Positions 35,820-49,000 of a DNA stretch of 64,000 nt are shown piece by piece. The position numbers and the translations under genes were made by a program. The number at the start of each line of letters is the position of its first letter. The stretch's first letter is position 1. Source of the stretch: Dreissena polymorpha (lineage: Eukaryota > Mollusca > Bivalvia > Myida > Dreissenidae); NCBI RefSeq assembly GCF_020536995.1, contig NC_068355.1:74846093-74910092 (forward strand). The letters are read 5' to 3'. The notes below the pieces were generated by a model. It had not been told where the DNA came from, did no database searches, and saw nothing but the letters and a program-made list of their open reading frames with translations.

Positions 35820-35965
35820 TAGACACACAAACAGACAGACAGACGGACGGACATACGGACGGACGGACACAAACACATTGACAGAAAAACAGACAGACAC
35901 ACAGATAAACAGACAGACGCACGGACTGGCGAAAATACGGACATAGGGACTGACGGACATACGTA
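35820..35965. repeat. (GACA/GACG)n microsatellite
   Basis: GACAGACAGACGGACGGACA-type run with interruptions. Confidence 0.8.
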
Positions 35966-36079
35966 TGATGTAACCATTAGATCTTTGACAAGAACCGAGT
36001 GTTCCGAATGAAAATAACGCCAACTTACAGCATAGCGAATGAAAAGGACATCATGTTATATAACCCGCAGGATAGTAAA

Positions 36080-36800
36080 CAAACACACATCATACCATGA
36101 TAAACAAACAACATACCATGACAAGCACACAGAAAACCATGACGTAAACACAGCATACCATGACGAATACACAGCATACTATTACAGACACATTTCATAC
36201 CATGACAAAACACAGCATACCATGACGAAAACACAGCATACCATGACGAAAACACAGCATACCATGACAAACACACAGCATACCATGACAAACACACAGC
36301 ATACCATGACAAACACCTAGCATACCATGACAAAGCACAGCATACCATGACAAAACACAGCATACCATGACGAAAACACAGCATACCATGACGAAAACAC
36401 AGCATACCATGACAAACACACAGCATACCATCACAAGCACACAGCATACCATCACATTCACACATCATACTATGGCAAGCACACAGCATACTATTATAAG
36501 CACATATCATATGATTTAAACCCACATCATTTCAATGAAACTCACAGCATACCATCACAAACACACAACGTACCATAACAAACACCTAGCATGCCATGAC
36601 AAACACACAACACACCATGACAGACACATAGCAGACTATGTCAAACACACAGCATATCATCACAAACACACAGCATATCATCACAAACACACAACATACC
36701 ATCACAAACACACATCATATCATCAAAAAAACACATCATACTATGGCAAGCACACAACAAACTATTATAAACACATATCATATGATTTTAACCCACATCA
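36080..36800. repeat. ACCATGACAAACACACAGCAT minisatellite, about 720 bp
   Basis: About 33 imperfect units of 18-21 bp with consensus CATACCATGACAAACACA and variants (GACGAAAACACAG, ATCACAAACAC). The long Cys/Met/His frames are repeat artefacts. Confidence 0.85.
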
Positions 36801-36944
36801 TTTCAATGACAGACAGGCGTTCCATAGGCTTTCGTTAAAATTTCCGTGCTTTCAACTGCGATATCAAGTCTGGAGCTTGCTTCCAAAGATTATTTAACGT
36901 TTTTTTTAAATAATATAAAATGCTGAGGCCTTAAATTAGTTACG

Positions 36945-38785
36945 TGTGGCCACAACTAATAGCTTGTTCCTACAACTTATTAAGTTGAGGTCTCAACATA
37001 GTAAGTTGTTCCTGCAACTAAATAATTTCTGGCCGCAAGTTACTTAGTTGAGATCACAACTTGTGGTAACAACTTACTAAGTTTGGACCACAACATAGTT
37101 TAACCAATCAGATAGGCCGTTTCATCGTTACCGTTTTATCACAGTTAGTACCCTTATACTCGTACTGTTGTGTGTTCTGGTTTGAGCGCCGGTTTGTGCA
37201 CTATCCATATAAGCTATGGATCCCGGGCTTGAGCCCGTGTCTGAGCACTTGCCTTGTTAGCGACTGGGTTCAGGGTTCCATCCCCGGTCTGAGCACTAGC
37301 AACGTAAGCGTCGGATCCCGGTTTCGAGTCCCGAAGCATTCGCTTCTTAAGAGAGGGGTTCGTGGTTTTTGTATCCGAGCCCGAGACCCTTCTTGTAAAG
37401 AGCGATTGCTCTGACCGGGGCTCGATCCCGGGAACTATCGCTTACGAGGCGAGTGCTAAATGCCTAAGTTTTCGAAGGCCCCTGGGTTCGAATCACGGTA
37501 TGAGCACTAGTCCTTAAAGATAATTAGGAGTTTTCGACGGTGCCGGGGTTCGAATCACGGTTTAAGCAATAGCCCTGAAAGCTTTGGGTCTCTAGATCGA
37601 GCCTCGGTTTGAGGACTTACCCTTCAAGCGACGTCTTGAATTCCGATGTGAGAATTTGCACCAACAGTGACAGGTCCCGGGTTCGAGCCCCGGTCTGAGT
37701 ACTAGCCCTGAAAGATATGGATCCCGGGTTCAGGCCTGTGTCTTACCACTCGCCCAGTAAGGGATGGATCCCGGTTGCGAACCTCAGTCTGAGCGTTTGC
37801 ACCGAAAGCTACGGGTTCACACAGGGACTGAGCATACTGAGCACTCGTCATCTAAGCAACCGGTTGTCGAAATGAGCTCTAGCTCCGTAAGCATCATTTC
37901 CTGTTTTCGAGTAAAGGAATGAGAGCTCGCCTCGCTAGCGATGGGTGTTCGCGTTCGAGCGCCGGTCTGAGCACTTGTCGTGTAAGCTATAAATCCCGCA
38001 TTTTTCGGGTCCGACGCTAAGACTAGGACTTGGATCAGGGTCCGTTCGCTTAAATGGTAAGTACTTAAACCGGAATTTGAGCACGGGGCCAATACCATAC
38101 AGGTTGAGTGCTCAGGCAGGGCATCCAAACCGGATCCGTTACGTAGAGTGCGAATGCTCAGGCTGGGGCCAAAGTCGCTTACAGGGAAAATCATTAGACT
38201 GGGGCTAAAACCCAAGTACCCATCGTTTAAAAAGGGGCTATCAGGCTTGGATTCGAAACCGGAATAGTTTTCACACCATGGTTCAAACCCTGAACCCAGT
38301 CGCTAACTTGGCAAACGCCCAGATAGAGGCTCAAATCTGGAATCCATGGCTTACATGGCAAGTGCTCTGACATGGCTCGAATCGAGGATCTATAGCTAAC
38401 AGGGATAGTGTTCAGACCGGCGCTCGAACCCGAGTACCTAGTATAAGAGGGTACTAATTGTAATAAAACGGTAAATATGAAACGGGCGATCTGATTGGTT
38501 AAACTGAAAGTAGTTGCCTCAGCTTAGTTAGTTGGTTCCACAAGTTATTTAGTTAGTTGAGGCAACGACTTATACGTTTTGGGAACAAGTTATGGAGTTG
38601 TGGCCACAAGTTACTAAGCTGAGGTATCAGCTTATTAAGTTGTGGGGACAACGTACTTAGTTGTTTCCACAAGTTGTTTTAAAAGTTGTTTCCACAAGTA
38701 ATTAAGTTGAAGCCACAACTTAAAAAGATTTTCTCTCAACTTTATAAGTTGTTCCAACAAGTTACTAAGTAGAGGCCACAATATA
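36945..38785. mobile_element. foldback element made of inverted tandem arrays with tRNA B-box-like units
   Basis: A 1.8-kb inverted structure. Outer arms (36945-37095 and 38515-38785) are arrays of about 20-bp units such as ACAACTTACTAAGTTGTGG. Next inward, GTTTAACCAATCAGATAGGC plus TACCGTTTTATCACAG (37098-37145) pairs with ATCTGATTGGTTAAAC near 38491-38506 and TAATAAAACGGTAA near 38461. The core (37160-38430) holds units of about 48 bp such as GGATCCCGGGTTCGAGCCCC and GGTCTGAGCACT. They run mostly forward in the left half and mostly reverse-complemented in the right, switching near 38000. The GGTTCGA motif is the Pol III B-box core. No open reading frame belongs to the element. Confidence 0.7.
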
Positions 38786-38956
38786 AATAAAGAATTGCGG
38801 TTGTCACCTCTGTGCCATTGTGTAACGAGAGCGACGATGGCGCTGAAAGCATAGTTGCAAGATACAGGGAAGTTGCTGCTGAAGTTAATGTTTAGGTCAA
38901 AATATACTTAATAGTTTCCTTATATGTTTCGACGTAAAAGCGACAACTTTGAGCGA

Positions 38957-40332
38957 AAATGAATCAGGGTTGGCATATTGACCGGTCAATTGAGTATTGA
39001 CCGGGCCGGCGGTCAATACCCGGTTAAAACCGGTCAATACTGGTCATTACTGGTCAATACTGGTCGATTGAAAATTGTAGCATTTAAACATCACAAAGGA
39101 GCCATTTCATATTAAATGAATAATTATTCTGTAATTGATAAACTCTTTTCTGAGTTATTTATTGTAAAAAAATCTTAAAAGCTGTAAAAAGTTACTTCTT
39201 TATTATTTATGGAAACAGCCTCAAATACATAAGGACTAAGGCAATACCTTTATCTCAGTGTATCACATCTGCTACTAAAGTATTATTACTATTGTAGGTA
39301 CCATAGTATTTCACTTATCTATTGATATATCTATTTGATAAGCAGATGGACAAACAGAACTCTTGTGTATTCTAGGGTAATAAATCTGGCCTCTAAGCCT
39401 TAATTGGTAATAAAATGCATGCAGTGTTATGTCTCTGATATTGACCATGAAGCAAATCTGCCCTTAGGCTATTTCATATCACTCACACAAAAGGAGATTG
39501 CATTGTACTTGCTATTAATTTAATAGTTACTTTTAACTTGTTTCCTTTCTGTATTAAGAGGGTTTTTTTTCCTTTCATATTTAAAAGTTCAATTGGTATT
39601 CAAATGAATAAACAATCAAAGTTCTTGATTTTGCCAAAAAATAATGTTTTCTAATTGTGGGTCTACTCTTCTTTTAAATTATTTTTTCTTTTTATAATTA
39701 TTTCTTAATATGTTTTTTATTTTTATATCAATGGAAAATGAAAGATTTTTTCACTATTTTGTTTAAAAAGTATTTAAAGAAAACAATGCAAAAATACATG
39801 ACAAGTAAGGATCATGTCAAAAACGTGCCATTTAAGGCCCTATCATCAGTTTTGGGTACCCCAACCTGTATAGGTGAGGAGACTGTTAGAAGACTGTAGG
39901 GACAGTGGGGCATGAGGAACAACTCATACACAGTAATTGACAGGTTCAGGTTCTTGTTGAATCAAGCACAGAATTATCTGAGCATTCATAATTCATTAGA
40001 ATTTTTAAAAAAGCTCAATCGACCAGAAAAATCCAATTGACCAACTTTGACTAATTTGCAAATTTTGAGAGATTGGTCTACAAATTGCATGAACAGGTAT
40101 AAAATAGTGGGTATTAATAGCTTAAGACATTGCTGGCAACATGTCTGTTTAATTTATATTATCAATATTGTTTATTAGGCATGGAATATAAATCAAAATT
40201 GGGGGTAAAGTTCAATCGACCAGTATTGACCAGTAATGACCACTTCGGGAGTATTGACCGGGGCGGTTTTAACCGGTTAAAACCGGCGGTTAAAACCGGG
40301 GGTGGTCGATTGGTGCCAACCCTGAAATGAAT
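38957..40332. mobile_element. hAT-like non-autonomous transposon (1360 bp) with 8-bp target duplication
   Basis: The element spans 38965-40324. It starts CAGGGTTGGCATATTGACCG and ends GATTGGTGCCAACCCTG. The flanking octamer AAATGAAT is perfect on both sides (38957-38964 and 40325-40332). An 8-bp duplication and a CAGGG terminus fit the hAT superfamily. Subterminal regions carry palindromic motifs (TATTGACCGGTCAAT, CCGGTTAAAACCGG, ACTGGTCAATACTGGTC), possible transposase binding sites. The interior is AT-rich with no transposase. The intact duplication suggests a fairly recent insertion. Confidence 0.9.
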
Positions 40333-40339
40333 ACAACAT

Positions 40340-41840
40340 TTTGCACAAAGAGACCGCCATAACCATACCTTTTCTTGACGGGCATTCTTAGCTGAATCGA
40401 TTTAAGCAACAAAAAATGATATGTCATGTTCATACCAAAAAAGAATTCGACTCAAATCAAAATCGACTGTTTTTGCGCCTTTTTTTCGGCCATTTTCTAG
40501 TGGATTGTAACCTTTTGCAGTGCCATTTTTTACTTTAATCTCCAACTTTATCCTATTTCAGGGATTTAGTAGTGAACACCTATGCTTACCCTATCAATAT
40601 CTCCAAACGATAAAACCAGAACAACAGTCTAAAGTGTATAACATGCCTTCGAGGAAAATATGATGATTTGCTTAGAGAGTATAGCCCTTCATAACTCGAT
40701 TATTTAGTATTGACTCGATTATTTAGTATATTGTAACCTTAACGATTGCTGACATCACGAGTCGACCCCCTTGTTACCAAAATGTTCTATTTTAGAAACG
40801 GGAATTCCAAATATTGACGAATGTGAATGGTTACAAAATGACATAACTATGAAAATAAATACGTAGAATTACATTATTTCACGCATACCATTATGCAACC
40901 ATCCGTTTTCTTTTCCGACTTGATACATTTACAGCTTTCCATTTAATATTTTACAGACACAACACTCGTCCAGAATTCGCGCGTATCCATTAAATCCGAT
41001 AGCTCTACTCGTTACGTTAATTTCTGGCTCAAAGTAATTCATTTTAACTTCAATTAACACACGTCTATTACTTTCAAACTCTACTTCATCAAATCCATAG
41101 AAAGGCCTCGGTAAATTACGTCTAATTATTTAGACTATGTAATCCGCCATTTTTTACACATTTTCAAAGAATAAAAGTGCTTTATGCCCCACTTCCTGCT
41201 GAGAATATGTTTTAATTTCTATTTATAATTAACCGATGAAATGTTACATATCCTTAAACCAGGGCCTTATGAATTCAGTTATGTAAACATTTGACCTCTC
41301 ACAGAACAGTAAACAAAGGAAATAGAAATTAGGTGTGAGGTCACTATCAACAAGAACAGAATTGTTTTACGAACGAAATTTGTTTTAGTTTCTTAGAAGG
41401 TTTTTTAACGTAAAACGGTCTTAGAAAAATTCACTTCAAACGGTGGCAGCAATATTCTTGGAAGAAAACGTTAGCAAAACGTTTCCAAAAAAAAAATTGT
41501 AAGAATTATCATATACTAAATTAAATAGTACCTATGCTAAAAAATACGCATTGCTTTGATATATCTAATGGTAAACTTGAATAAATTGTTCTTTTGAAAC
41601 AAAATCTATTACAAATAGCTGTCCCATTTGCCGAAACATAACATAAATGCAAGTCTAAATGACGAAGATTCATTTTACAGCAGATTTATTAACTTATCTT
41701 TAAATTAATTCCATACGAACATGCTCCATCGTGAGACACTTTTAAAAATGTTGAAACTAATATTTATTTGATATTTTGCAAGGAATGTTTAACAAAATAC
41801 ATCTCCTGAAACTTGTGTTTTTTAACTTCGGCATTTTAAA
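40340..41840. other. spacer upstream of gene B, no gene seen
   Basis: No exon with motif or splice support and no repeat structure identified by eye. Confidence 0.35.
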
Positions 41841-42086
41841 TGGGGACCATCGATATGAGTTTTCCATTTGACGCCAACTTTATCGAAGGATAAGCTCCGG
41901 TTGCTTACTTGTCGAATCAACCCTTGAGAAGGAAGTGGAAAGCGCGGTTGTTATTTTTCCGTGTCCCGACCGATCCGGCTTGGTATTCTGATGTTTTATC
42001 CTTATGCTTTCATTTCACGGGTCTTGACTCACTAACACATACAACCATCACCAACACCAACAACTTCACAACCACCACTTCTGATA

Positions 42087-42102
42087 GTGATGATGATGAT
42101 GG

Positions 42103-42188
<86 letters not shown>

Positions 42189-42196
42189 CTGATGCT

Positions 42197-42236
<40 letters not shown>

Positions 42237-42260
42237 ATGATGTGGATGATGATGATGATG

Positions 42261-42326
<66 letters not shown>

Positions 42327-42327
42327 T
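42087..42327. repeat. long (GAT)n-(GCT)n-(GAT)n-(AAT)n microsatellite
   Basis: About 240 bp of near-pure trinucleotides. The poly-Asp/poly-Asn open frame that spans it (41909-42373) is judged an artefact because its non-repeat part has no family motif. Confidence 0.9.
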
Positions 42328-42945
42328 CTTATATGTTGGTATAGTCCGTTTCATTTGTGGAGCATTAAAATGATTTTAATTGATTAATTTAACTAAACTA
42401 TACTTAATCTAATAAACTATACACGTTTCCCGATATATGGTAGGTCAAAATCAAACACTTGGATCGAAACAATACTTGGGGGCAATCGAAACTTATGGTT
42501 ACAACACTTGTTCAAATTACTAATGGTCAACACATCTGACGGTGAACACGGTCAATGATAATTGACCTATGGACATACATGTCCGACACAGAGAGGCACG
42601 GAATAGTCTTCTCATCTGAGTGGACCGTTTTTCAATATTTGCAGTTTTCCGGTCGTCGACAACAGAAAACTTTTCGTCGCATTTCTTTATAATTAGTGCT
42701 GTTGGTACTTAAGGGGTTAAATACGTACTTCCGTTTCGAATTATGAACGACAGAATTATGAATGCAGATCGTAAAATTAATACATGTGAACAGGTTGTTT
42801 TGATACGAACTAAAATTTCTCTGCACATTTTAAAAGCAAATTCAGTGTGCTTGCCGATTTGCACGTATTAGCAACATTTGAGTATACATCATCAGTACAG
42901 ACTCAAGACTCATTGCACATTTTGGAAACACTGAGATACAGACGA

Positions 42946-43012
42946 ATGACGCGTTTCGCCGCTGTTTGCATTCTGGCAGTGTTTGCGATTACAATAGAGG
43001 CTGCCTTCAGAG
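42946..43012 (+). CDS. gene B exon 1: signal peptide
   Basis: Encodes [20 protein letters not shown] then FR. That is a compact, typical signal peptide. The donor gtatgt ends the exon in phase 1, as in gene A. The ATG context is weak at -3. Its assignment to gene B across 6.2 kb is inferred. Confidence 0.6.
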
Positions 43013-46000
43013 GTATGTACACTTTATGTGTCACTTTTTTCGCGATTGGGATGGCCAAAGTGTAACATCTGATTTAGGTATCAAGATGCAAGAGTTTTTA
43101 TTATAACTCGATGTTTATAATTTTGATGTATGACTTCATACTATAGAAACTAATTGTTTAATAGTTTTAGAATGTAACGGTGTATGTTTCAACAAAAGTG
43201 TTATTCTTGATCCACAAAATGTCATATTGTATTCGTCAAATTTGCTGTGCCATGTTCAAGTTATATTATGCGCATTTTGCACTGTTGAATTGAGCTGAAA
43301 AGAATTATCAGGTCAAAGTATTTAGTTAAAATGTGGTAACTGACCAATTATCTACAACTCATCTTGTTACCAGTTGTTTATAAAAAAAATATTATATTCG
43401 ATATTTTACATGACTCACCCAGTCCTCTAAGCCGAAATGATACGTTAAACAAAATTGTGTCTCTGTGTCGTATGAACGAATCTGCATGAAAACTACATTA
43501 AGACGCACATTATACATCGAATAATTTCTGTCGTCAGTTGTCAAAACGAAAGTACGGTTCAAATGCATTATTTTTCTATTTCCGGTTTATTGTTTTAGTA
43601 TGTTGATGCTGCATTGACAAATATAAGTGTATATGAAGTGAAAACACCGAAAATAAACAAGGGTTGCGATAGACACCTATAAAAATAGCATATACTGTAA
43701 GATTTCCATAAGGGTTCCGATAGACACCTATAAAAATAGGCATATACTGTAAGATGCCCATAAAGGTTGCGATAGACACCTATAAAAATGGCATATACTG
43801 TAAGATGCCCATAAGGGTTGCGATAGACACCTATAAAAATGGCATATACTGTAAGATGCCCATAAGGGTTGCGATAGACACCTATAAAAATAGCATATAC
43901 TGTAAGATGCCCATAAGGGTTGCGATAGACACCTATAAAAATAGCATATACTGTAAGATGCCCGTAAGGGTTGCGATAGACACCTATAAAAATAGCATAT
44001 ACTGCAAGATGCCCATAAGGGTTGCGATAGACACCTATAAAAATAGCATATACTGTAAGATGCCCATAAGGGTTGCGATAGACACCTATAAAAATAGCAT
44101 ATACTGTAAGATGCCCATAAGGGTTGCGATAGACACCTATAAAAATAGCATATACTGTAAGATTCCCATAAGGGTTGCGATAGACACCTATAAAAATAGC
44201 ATATACTGTAAGATGCCCATAAGGGTTGCGATAGACACCTATAAAAATAGCATATACTGTAAGATGCCCATAAGGGTTGCGATAGACACCTATAAAAATA
44301 GCATAATTATACTGAAAGTTGCCCATAAGGGTTGCGATAAACACCTATAAAAATAGCATATACTGTAAGATGCCCATAATATCACTTTAACTATTGTATG
44401 TGCGATGCAGTACATAAAAGCTATATAATGGGTGTGCAAATGCTTATACAATTATTATTGTGGCATAAATAAGAAATCACAAATATATTAGTATTATAGT
44501 GACGTTTAAATTGCTTTCACACAGTCAATAACTTATCAGGATGAGCATACAAGCGAAACACTCAGTTGCATTGAGGGATTCACAGTAAGTTTTTATACCC
44601 ATTCACCTTACAAAGTAAAGGGGTATGATTGGACCTCCATGAACGTGTCTATGTCAGTCTCATCTTCTATCTCAACGTAGAAAAACAATTGTCGACAGAC
44701 GTTTTTATGCACTGATCAGAGCACAATATTCAAACTTGCAAGCATTTTTTATTATAATATAATGTTAGGCATGTATATGTATAGTTATTTGTATCGCCCT
44801 TCATTAAAACTAATAAACGGCATGCCTCATTTTTGACTCAGAGTTTTTTTACAGCAAGAGTATTTATATATACCATTAGCAGATTATTATATCCATGTTG
44901 TTAAGTATAAATGAATATACCAAAATCTCCATAAACGTCTGTTCGTCTTTAGTTCAGTAATTTTCTCTGTTTTTTTTCAGTCTGTATGTCTGCCCGTCTG
45001 TCTATTTGTCCGGCTGAATGCCTTCAAACATACAGTTGTTTGAAAGCGTTCTCATTAAGTCTTCAACGTATACCTTTCTAAGAGGTTAACATACAAAGTC
45101 GTGCATTTGCGGTTTGTATCATTTTCGTTAAAACATACCCAATGTTTGCCCACCTTTTGACCGAAGACAATTAATACTATGGTGTGACATATAACAACAT
45201 ACTGTTGGTATTCTTTGTAACGGTTTTGAAAAATATGTGCTATTATAGTATGTGAAAATGACGTGACATAGCTATGTAAAAAACAAAAACGATTAGCACG
45301 CTTAACTATGAATTACTTAAATATAATAACATACTGAAGAATTATGGTGAAAGATAAAGAACATAAATATACAAAGTATATAGTCGAATAGAAGATAAAG
45401 AACATAAATATACAAAGTATATAGTCGAATAGAAGATAAAGAACATAAATATACAAAGTATATAGTCGAATAGAAGATAAAGAACATAAATATACAAAGT
45501 ATATAGTCGAATAGAAGATAAAGAACATAAATATACAAAGTATATTGTCGAATAGAAGATAAAGAACATAAATATACAAAGTATATAGTCGAATAGAAGA
45601 TAAAGAACATAAATATACAAAGTATATAGTCGAATAGAAGATAAAGAACATAAATAAACAAAGTATATAGTCGAATAGAAGATAAAGAACATAAATATAC
45701 AAAGTATATAGTCGAATAGAAGATAAAGAACATAAATAAACTAAGTATGTAGTCGAACAGAAGATAAAGAACATAAATATACCAAGTATATAGTCGAATA
45801 GAAGATAAAGAACATAAATATACAAAGTATATAGTTGAATGGAATATCTTCACTCCTCTTGATTACGGAGCACACAGATATTCATTTGCTTTTTCATCTT
45901 GCCCTGCAAATTAATAGATACAAACAAAACATAAGAAAACAGTCCTCGTTTTAGGTTTTGCAATGCATTTAGATCATATTTCTGAAAGTTTTCCCCGTGT

Positions 46001-49000
46001 CACTATCTATAATGTTCGTTACAGTTCATTCCTAAAAGAAGCCTATTAACACGACAAGGGTTGTTTTCCTAACTTCAGGCAGTCGAGGTCGTAACGCGAC
46101 ATAATGTCTCCGGTGATCAAGTGTCCAATTAAGCGGTGTTCACAAAAACTGTATCCGCATCCCTTGCAATCTGAGGAATAAACATAATCTTGATCGTTGT
46201 CGGATTTCCATTTATTTAAGGCCAACATATTTGTATTTGAAACATAGACTTTGCAAAATTGATATGTGGTCTTGTGGAAAAGTTTATGCAAATTTCATGT
46301 TTTCATGCAAAACCTTGTTCAAAACATGCAGAAAAACAGCGCGATTCATGTCTTGTTAAAAAATACTCTTTAGAAAAGGCATTAAATAATTAGGACGATG
46401 CTTAATTTTCGGTTGATATCATATGTACTTATATACTGACAAATCATAAGCCTTCTAATGTTTGATGGTCGAACCTTTCAGTATTTAATATTTGAAACAA
46501 TACGCGGACAATAAAGTATACTCTTATGAGTTTGAGAAGTCTTATGTCACAGATAAGTTTAACGCACAAACATCCATGTTATTGATTCATTATCAAATTA
46601 TGTACAAACAATTGTTATATATTCAGTTGTTGTTCATGATGTTTTCATAAAATGCATAATATGCGTGATAGACCTTTTAATATAAAAACGGACCATGTAA
46701 CACTCAACGTGAAAGAAGAAAATTAAGAACCACTACTTTTATGTTGACTAAAGTATAATACTTAAACATTAATGACCCATTTAATATTGCAATACTGTAC
46801 GTATCTTTTAAATGCAACAATAATTCCATGAAGTCGAATTAACTAGATGTGAAATGAGAACTACCCTTTTAAAGTGATATTATGGGCATTTTTTCGGCTT
46901 AGCTTTATAAGCCAGCTTTTCACCTTATCTGACCTTTGTAAGTATCCAATAAAATTCAAATTAAAATTTTCCGCGGCTAGACACGAATGAATACACTTCA
47001 TTTATTCAATTGGCTGATTTGAACATACCACCAAAACATTGGAAACATCGACGCGTCTTTGTAACACTGTTTTTTTTACTGCATGAAACAATTTTATCTA
47101 TAAATGAAGGCTTGATAGATAGAACAGTTTTACGCTCAATTCTCGACATCAATGCAGTCTGTGCGTGCACTTTGTTCATAGGGTTGCCAGCGCCAGTATC
47201 AGGGTCACTTCGCGGCCAGTGAAATAATCGTTATATGGAAGTCAACATAGTCTTTAAGCGTAGTTGTCCTCTGAAAATAAAAGGTGCACGCACAAACTGT
47301 ATTGATCTCGAGATTGAGTGTAAAACTGTTCTATCTATTAAGCCTTTTCATTAGAGATAAAAATGTTTCATGCTGAACACGCATTAAAACAGTGTTACAA
47401 AGACGCGGACATGTTTCCAATATCCGGTGGAATGCTCAAATCAGCTTATGGGATAAATGACGTCTATTCATTCTGAACTAGCCGCGGGAAGTTTTATTTG
47501 AATTTTATTGGACAGTTACAAAGGTCGGGGCCCGTATTCACCAACCGATTCTTAGACTTAAGAATAAAGAATAGACTTAGAACCAACAAAAATGTGTTCA
47601 GTGTTTGAATATATACAGGCATCCACTGGTGATTATATCATTAACAAAATGTTCAATATGAAGAATAATATAGATAGAGATGTTTACTGCAGTGTTTGAC
47701 TCGAAATTTAAGAAGTTCTTGAATATTATAATTTCGAGAATTTTCTTTATTCTTAGACTTAAGTCTAAGAATTGTTTGGTGAATACGGGCCCTGGTAAGG
47801 TGAAAAGCTGGCGTAACAGCTTCGCCGAAAAAGTTGTTTCAGATTCGCAAATTTTCGTTTAAGTTATGATATTTAGGAGGCAACAGTAATACTGAACATT
47901 TACCATGGTCTAATATTGCCATTATCTGCATCTTTTGACGATTTTAAAACCTGAAAATTATAAAGCGTTGCAACGCGAAACGATTGAATAATTTGGAGAG
48001 TTCTGTTGTTGTCGTTTAATTTTGTGAAACTACGAAGATTGTTTATATACAGTATAAAATACGTCTTTCATACATTCTTGGCAGGATGGCCGAGCAGACT
48101 AATCATAGGACTCCGGGGGTCACAGGTTCGAGCCCGGATGCGGTCTACTTTTTTTCCTTTTTAGATCCAATGTTTACATTTATCGATATAAAGCATTTAA
48201 TGACAACCTTCAAAACATGCCAAAATCTGTGAAAAGGCCTCTTTAAGCATGAGCGCGATGATTCTCGATACTGTTAATAATCAACAAACCACTAAAACAG
48301 GTTTGTTCGAAGAACGCGCGTATGAATATTTAAAATATGTTCAGATACTTCGCGGGCGGTCGTGGCCGGTTGACTTAATGTTTTAATTTCACTTCCATTC
48401 TTCTTTTGGTTTTCTGTTTTGTATCTATAGGTTTATCACCAGCAATATGTAATCATGTAAAATAAGCCGCGAAAACTCCGCGTAACATCCCGTACTGCGT
48501 ATCATGCAGCTAAGAACTGCACAGAAAAAGACATTTGCTATCTTTGATCTCATTTATTGAACTCTTTACCTTTCACCAAATCCAACCACAATCAACGCCG
48601 TATATCTTTTTAAAAAGATATTTCTTGTTACTGTTGAATTGAGCTGAAAAGAATTAACAGGTAAAACGAATTAGTTAAAAAGTGGTAACTGACCAATTAT
48701 CTACAACTCATCTTGCTACCAGTTGTTTGTAAAAATATATTATTTTCGATATTTTAAATGACTCACACAGTCATCTAAGCCGAAATGATCCGTAAAACAA
48801 ATTTGTGTATTTGTGTCGTATGAACGAATCTGCATGAAAACTACATTCAGACTCACATCGTACATCGAATCATTTCTGTCGTCAGTTGTCAAAACGAAAG
48901 TACGGTTGATATTCAATGGATTATTTTTCACTTTCCGGGATATTGTTTTAGTATGTTGATGCTACATTAACAAATATACTTGTATTTGAAGTGAAAACAC

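Noticed and set aside
36080-36800. CRISPR-like array of short repeats
   Set aside because: Units are contiguous without unique spacers, in an animal genome.
36025-36897. Cys/Met-rich and His/Thr-rich frames
   Set aside because: Products of the 18-21-bp minisatellite on both strands.
37098-37165. Reading the 37-38.4 kb B-box units as a tRNA gene cluster
   Set aside because: The units are about 48 bp, too short for tRNAs, lack A boxes and are arranged as an inverted array.
41909-42373. 154-aa poly-Asp/poly-Asn protein
   Set aside because: Made by a trinucleotide microsatellite; the non-repeat part has no motif or splice support.
43595-44350. 249-aa and 198-aa open frames on opposite strands
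   Set aside because: Both are translations of a 51-bp minisatellite whose length is a multiple of 3.
45313-45853. Three overlapping minus-strand frames of 116-178 aa
   Set aside because: A 41-bp repeat without stops gives the same peptide in three frames; no gene.
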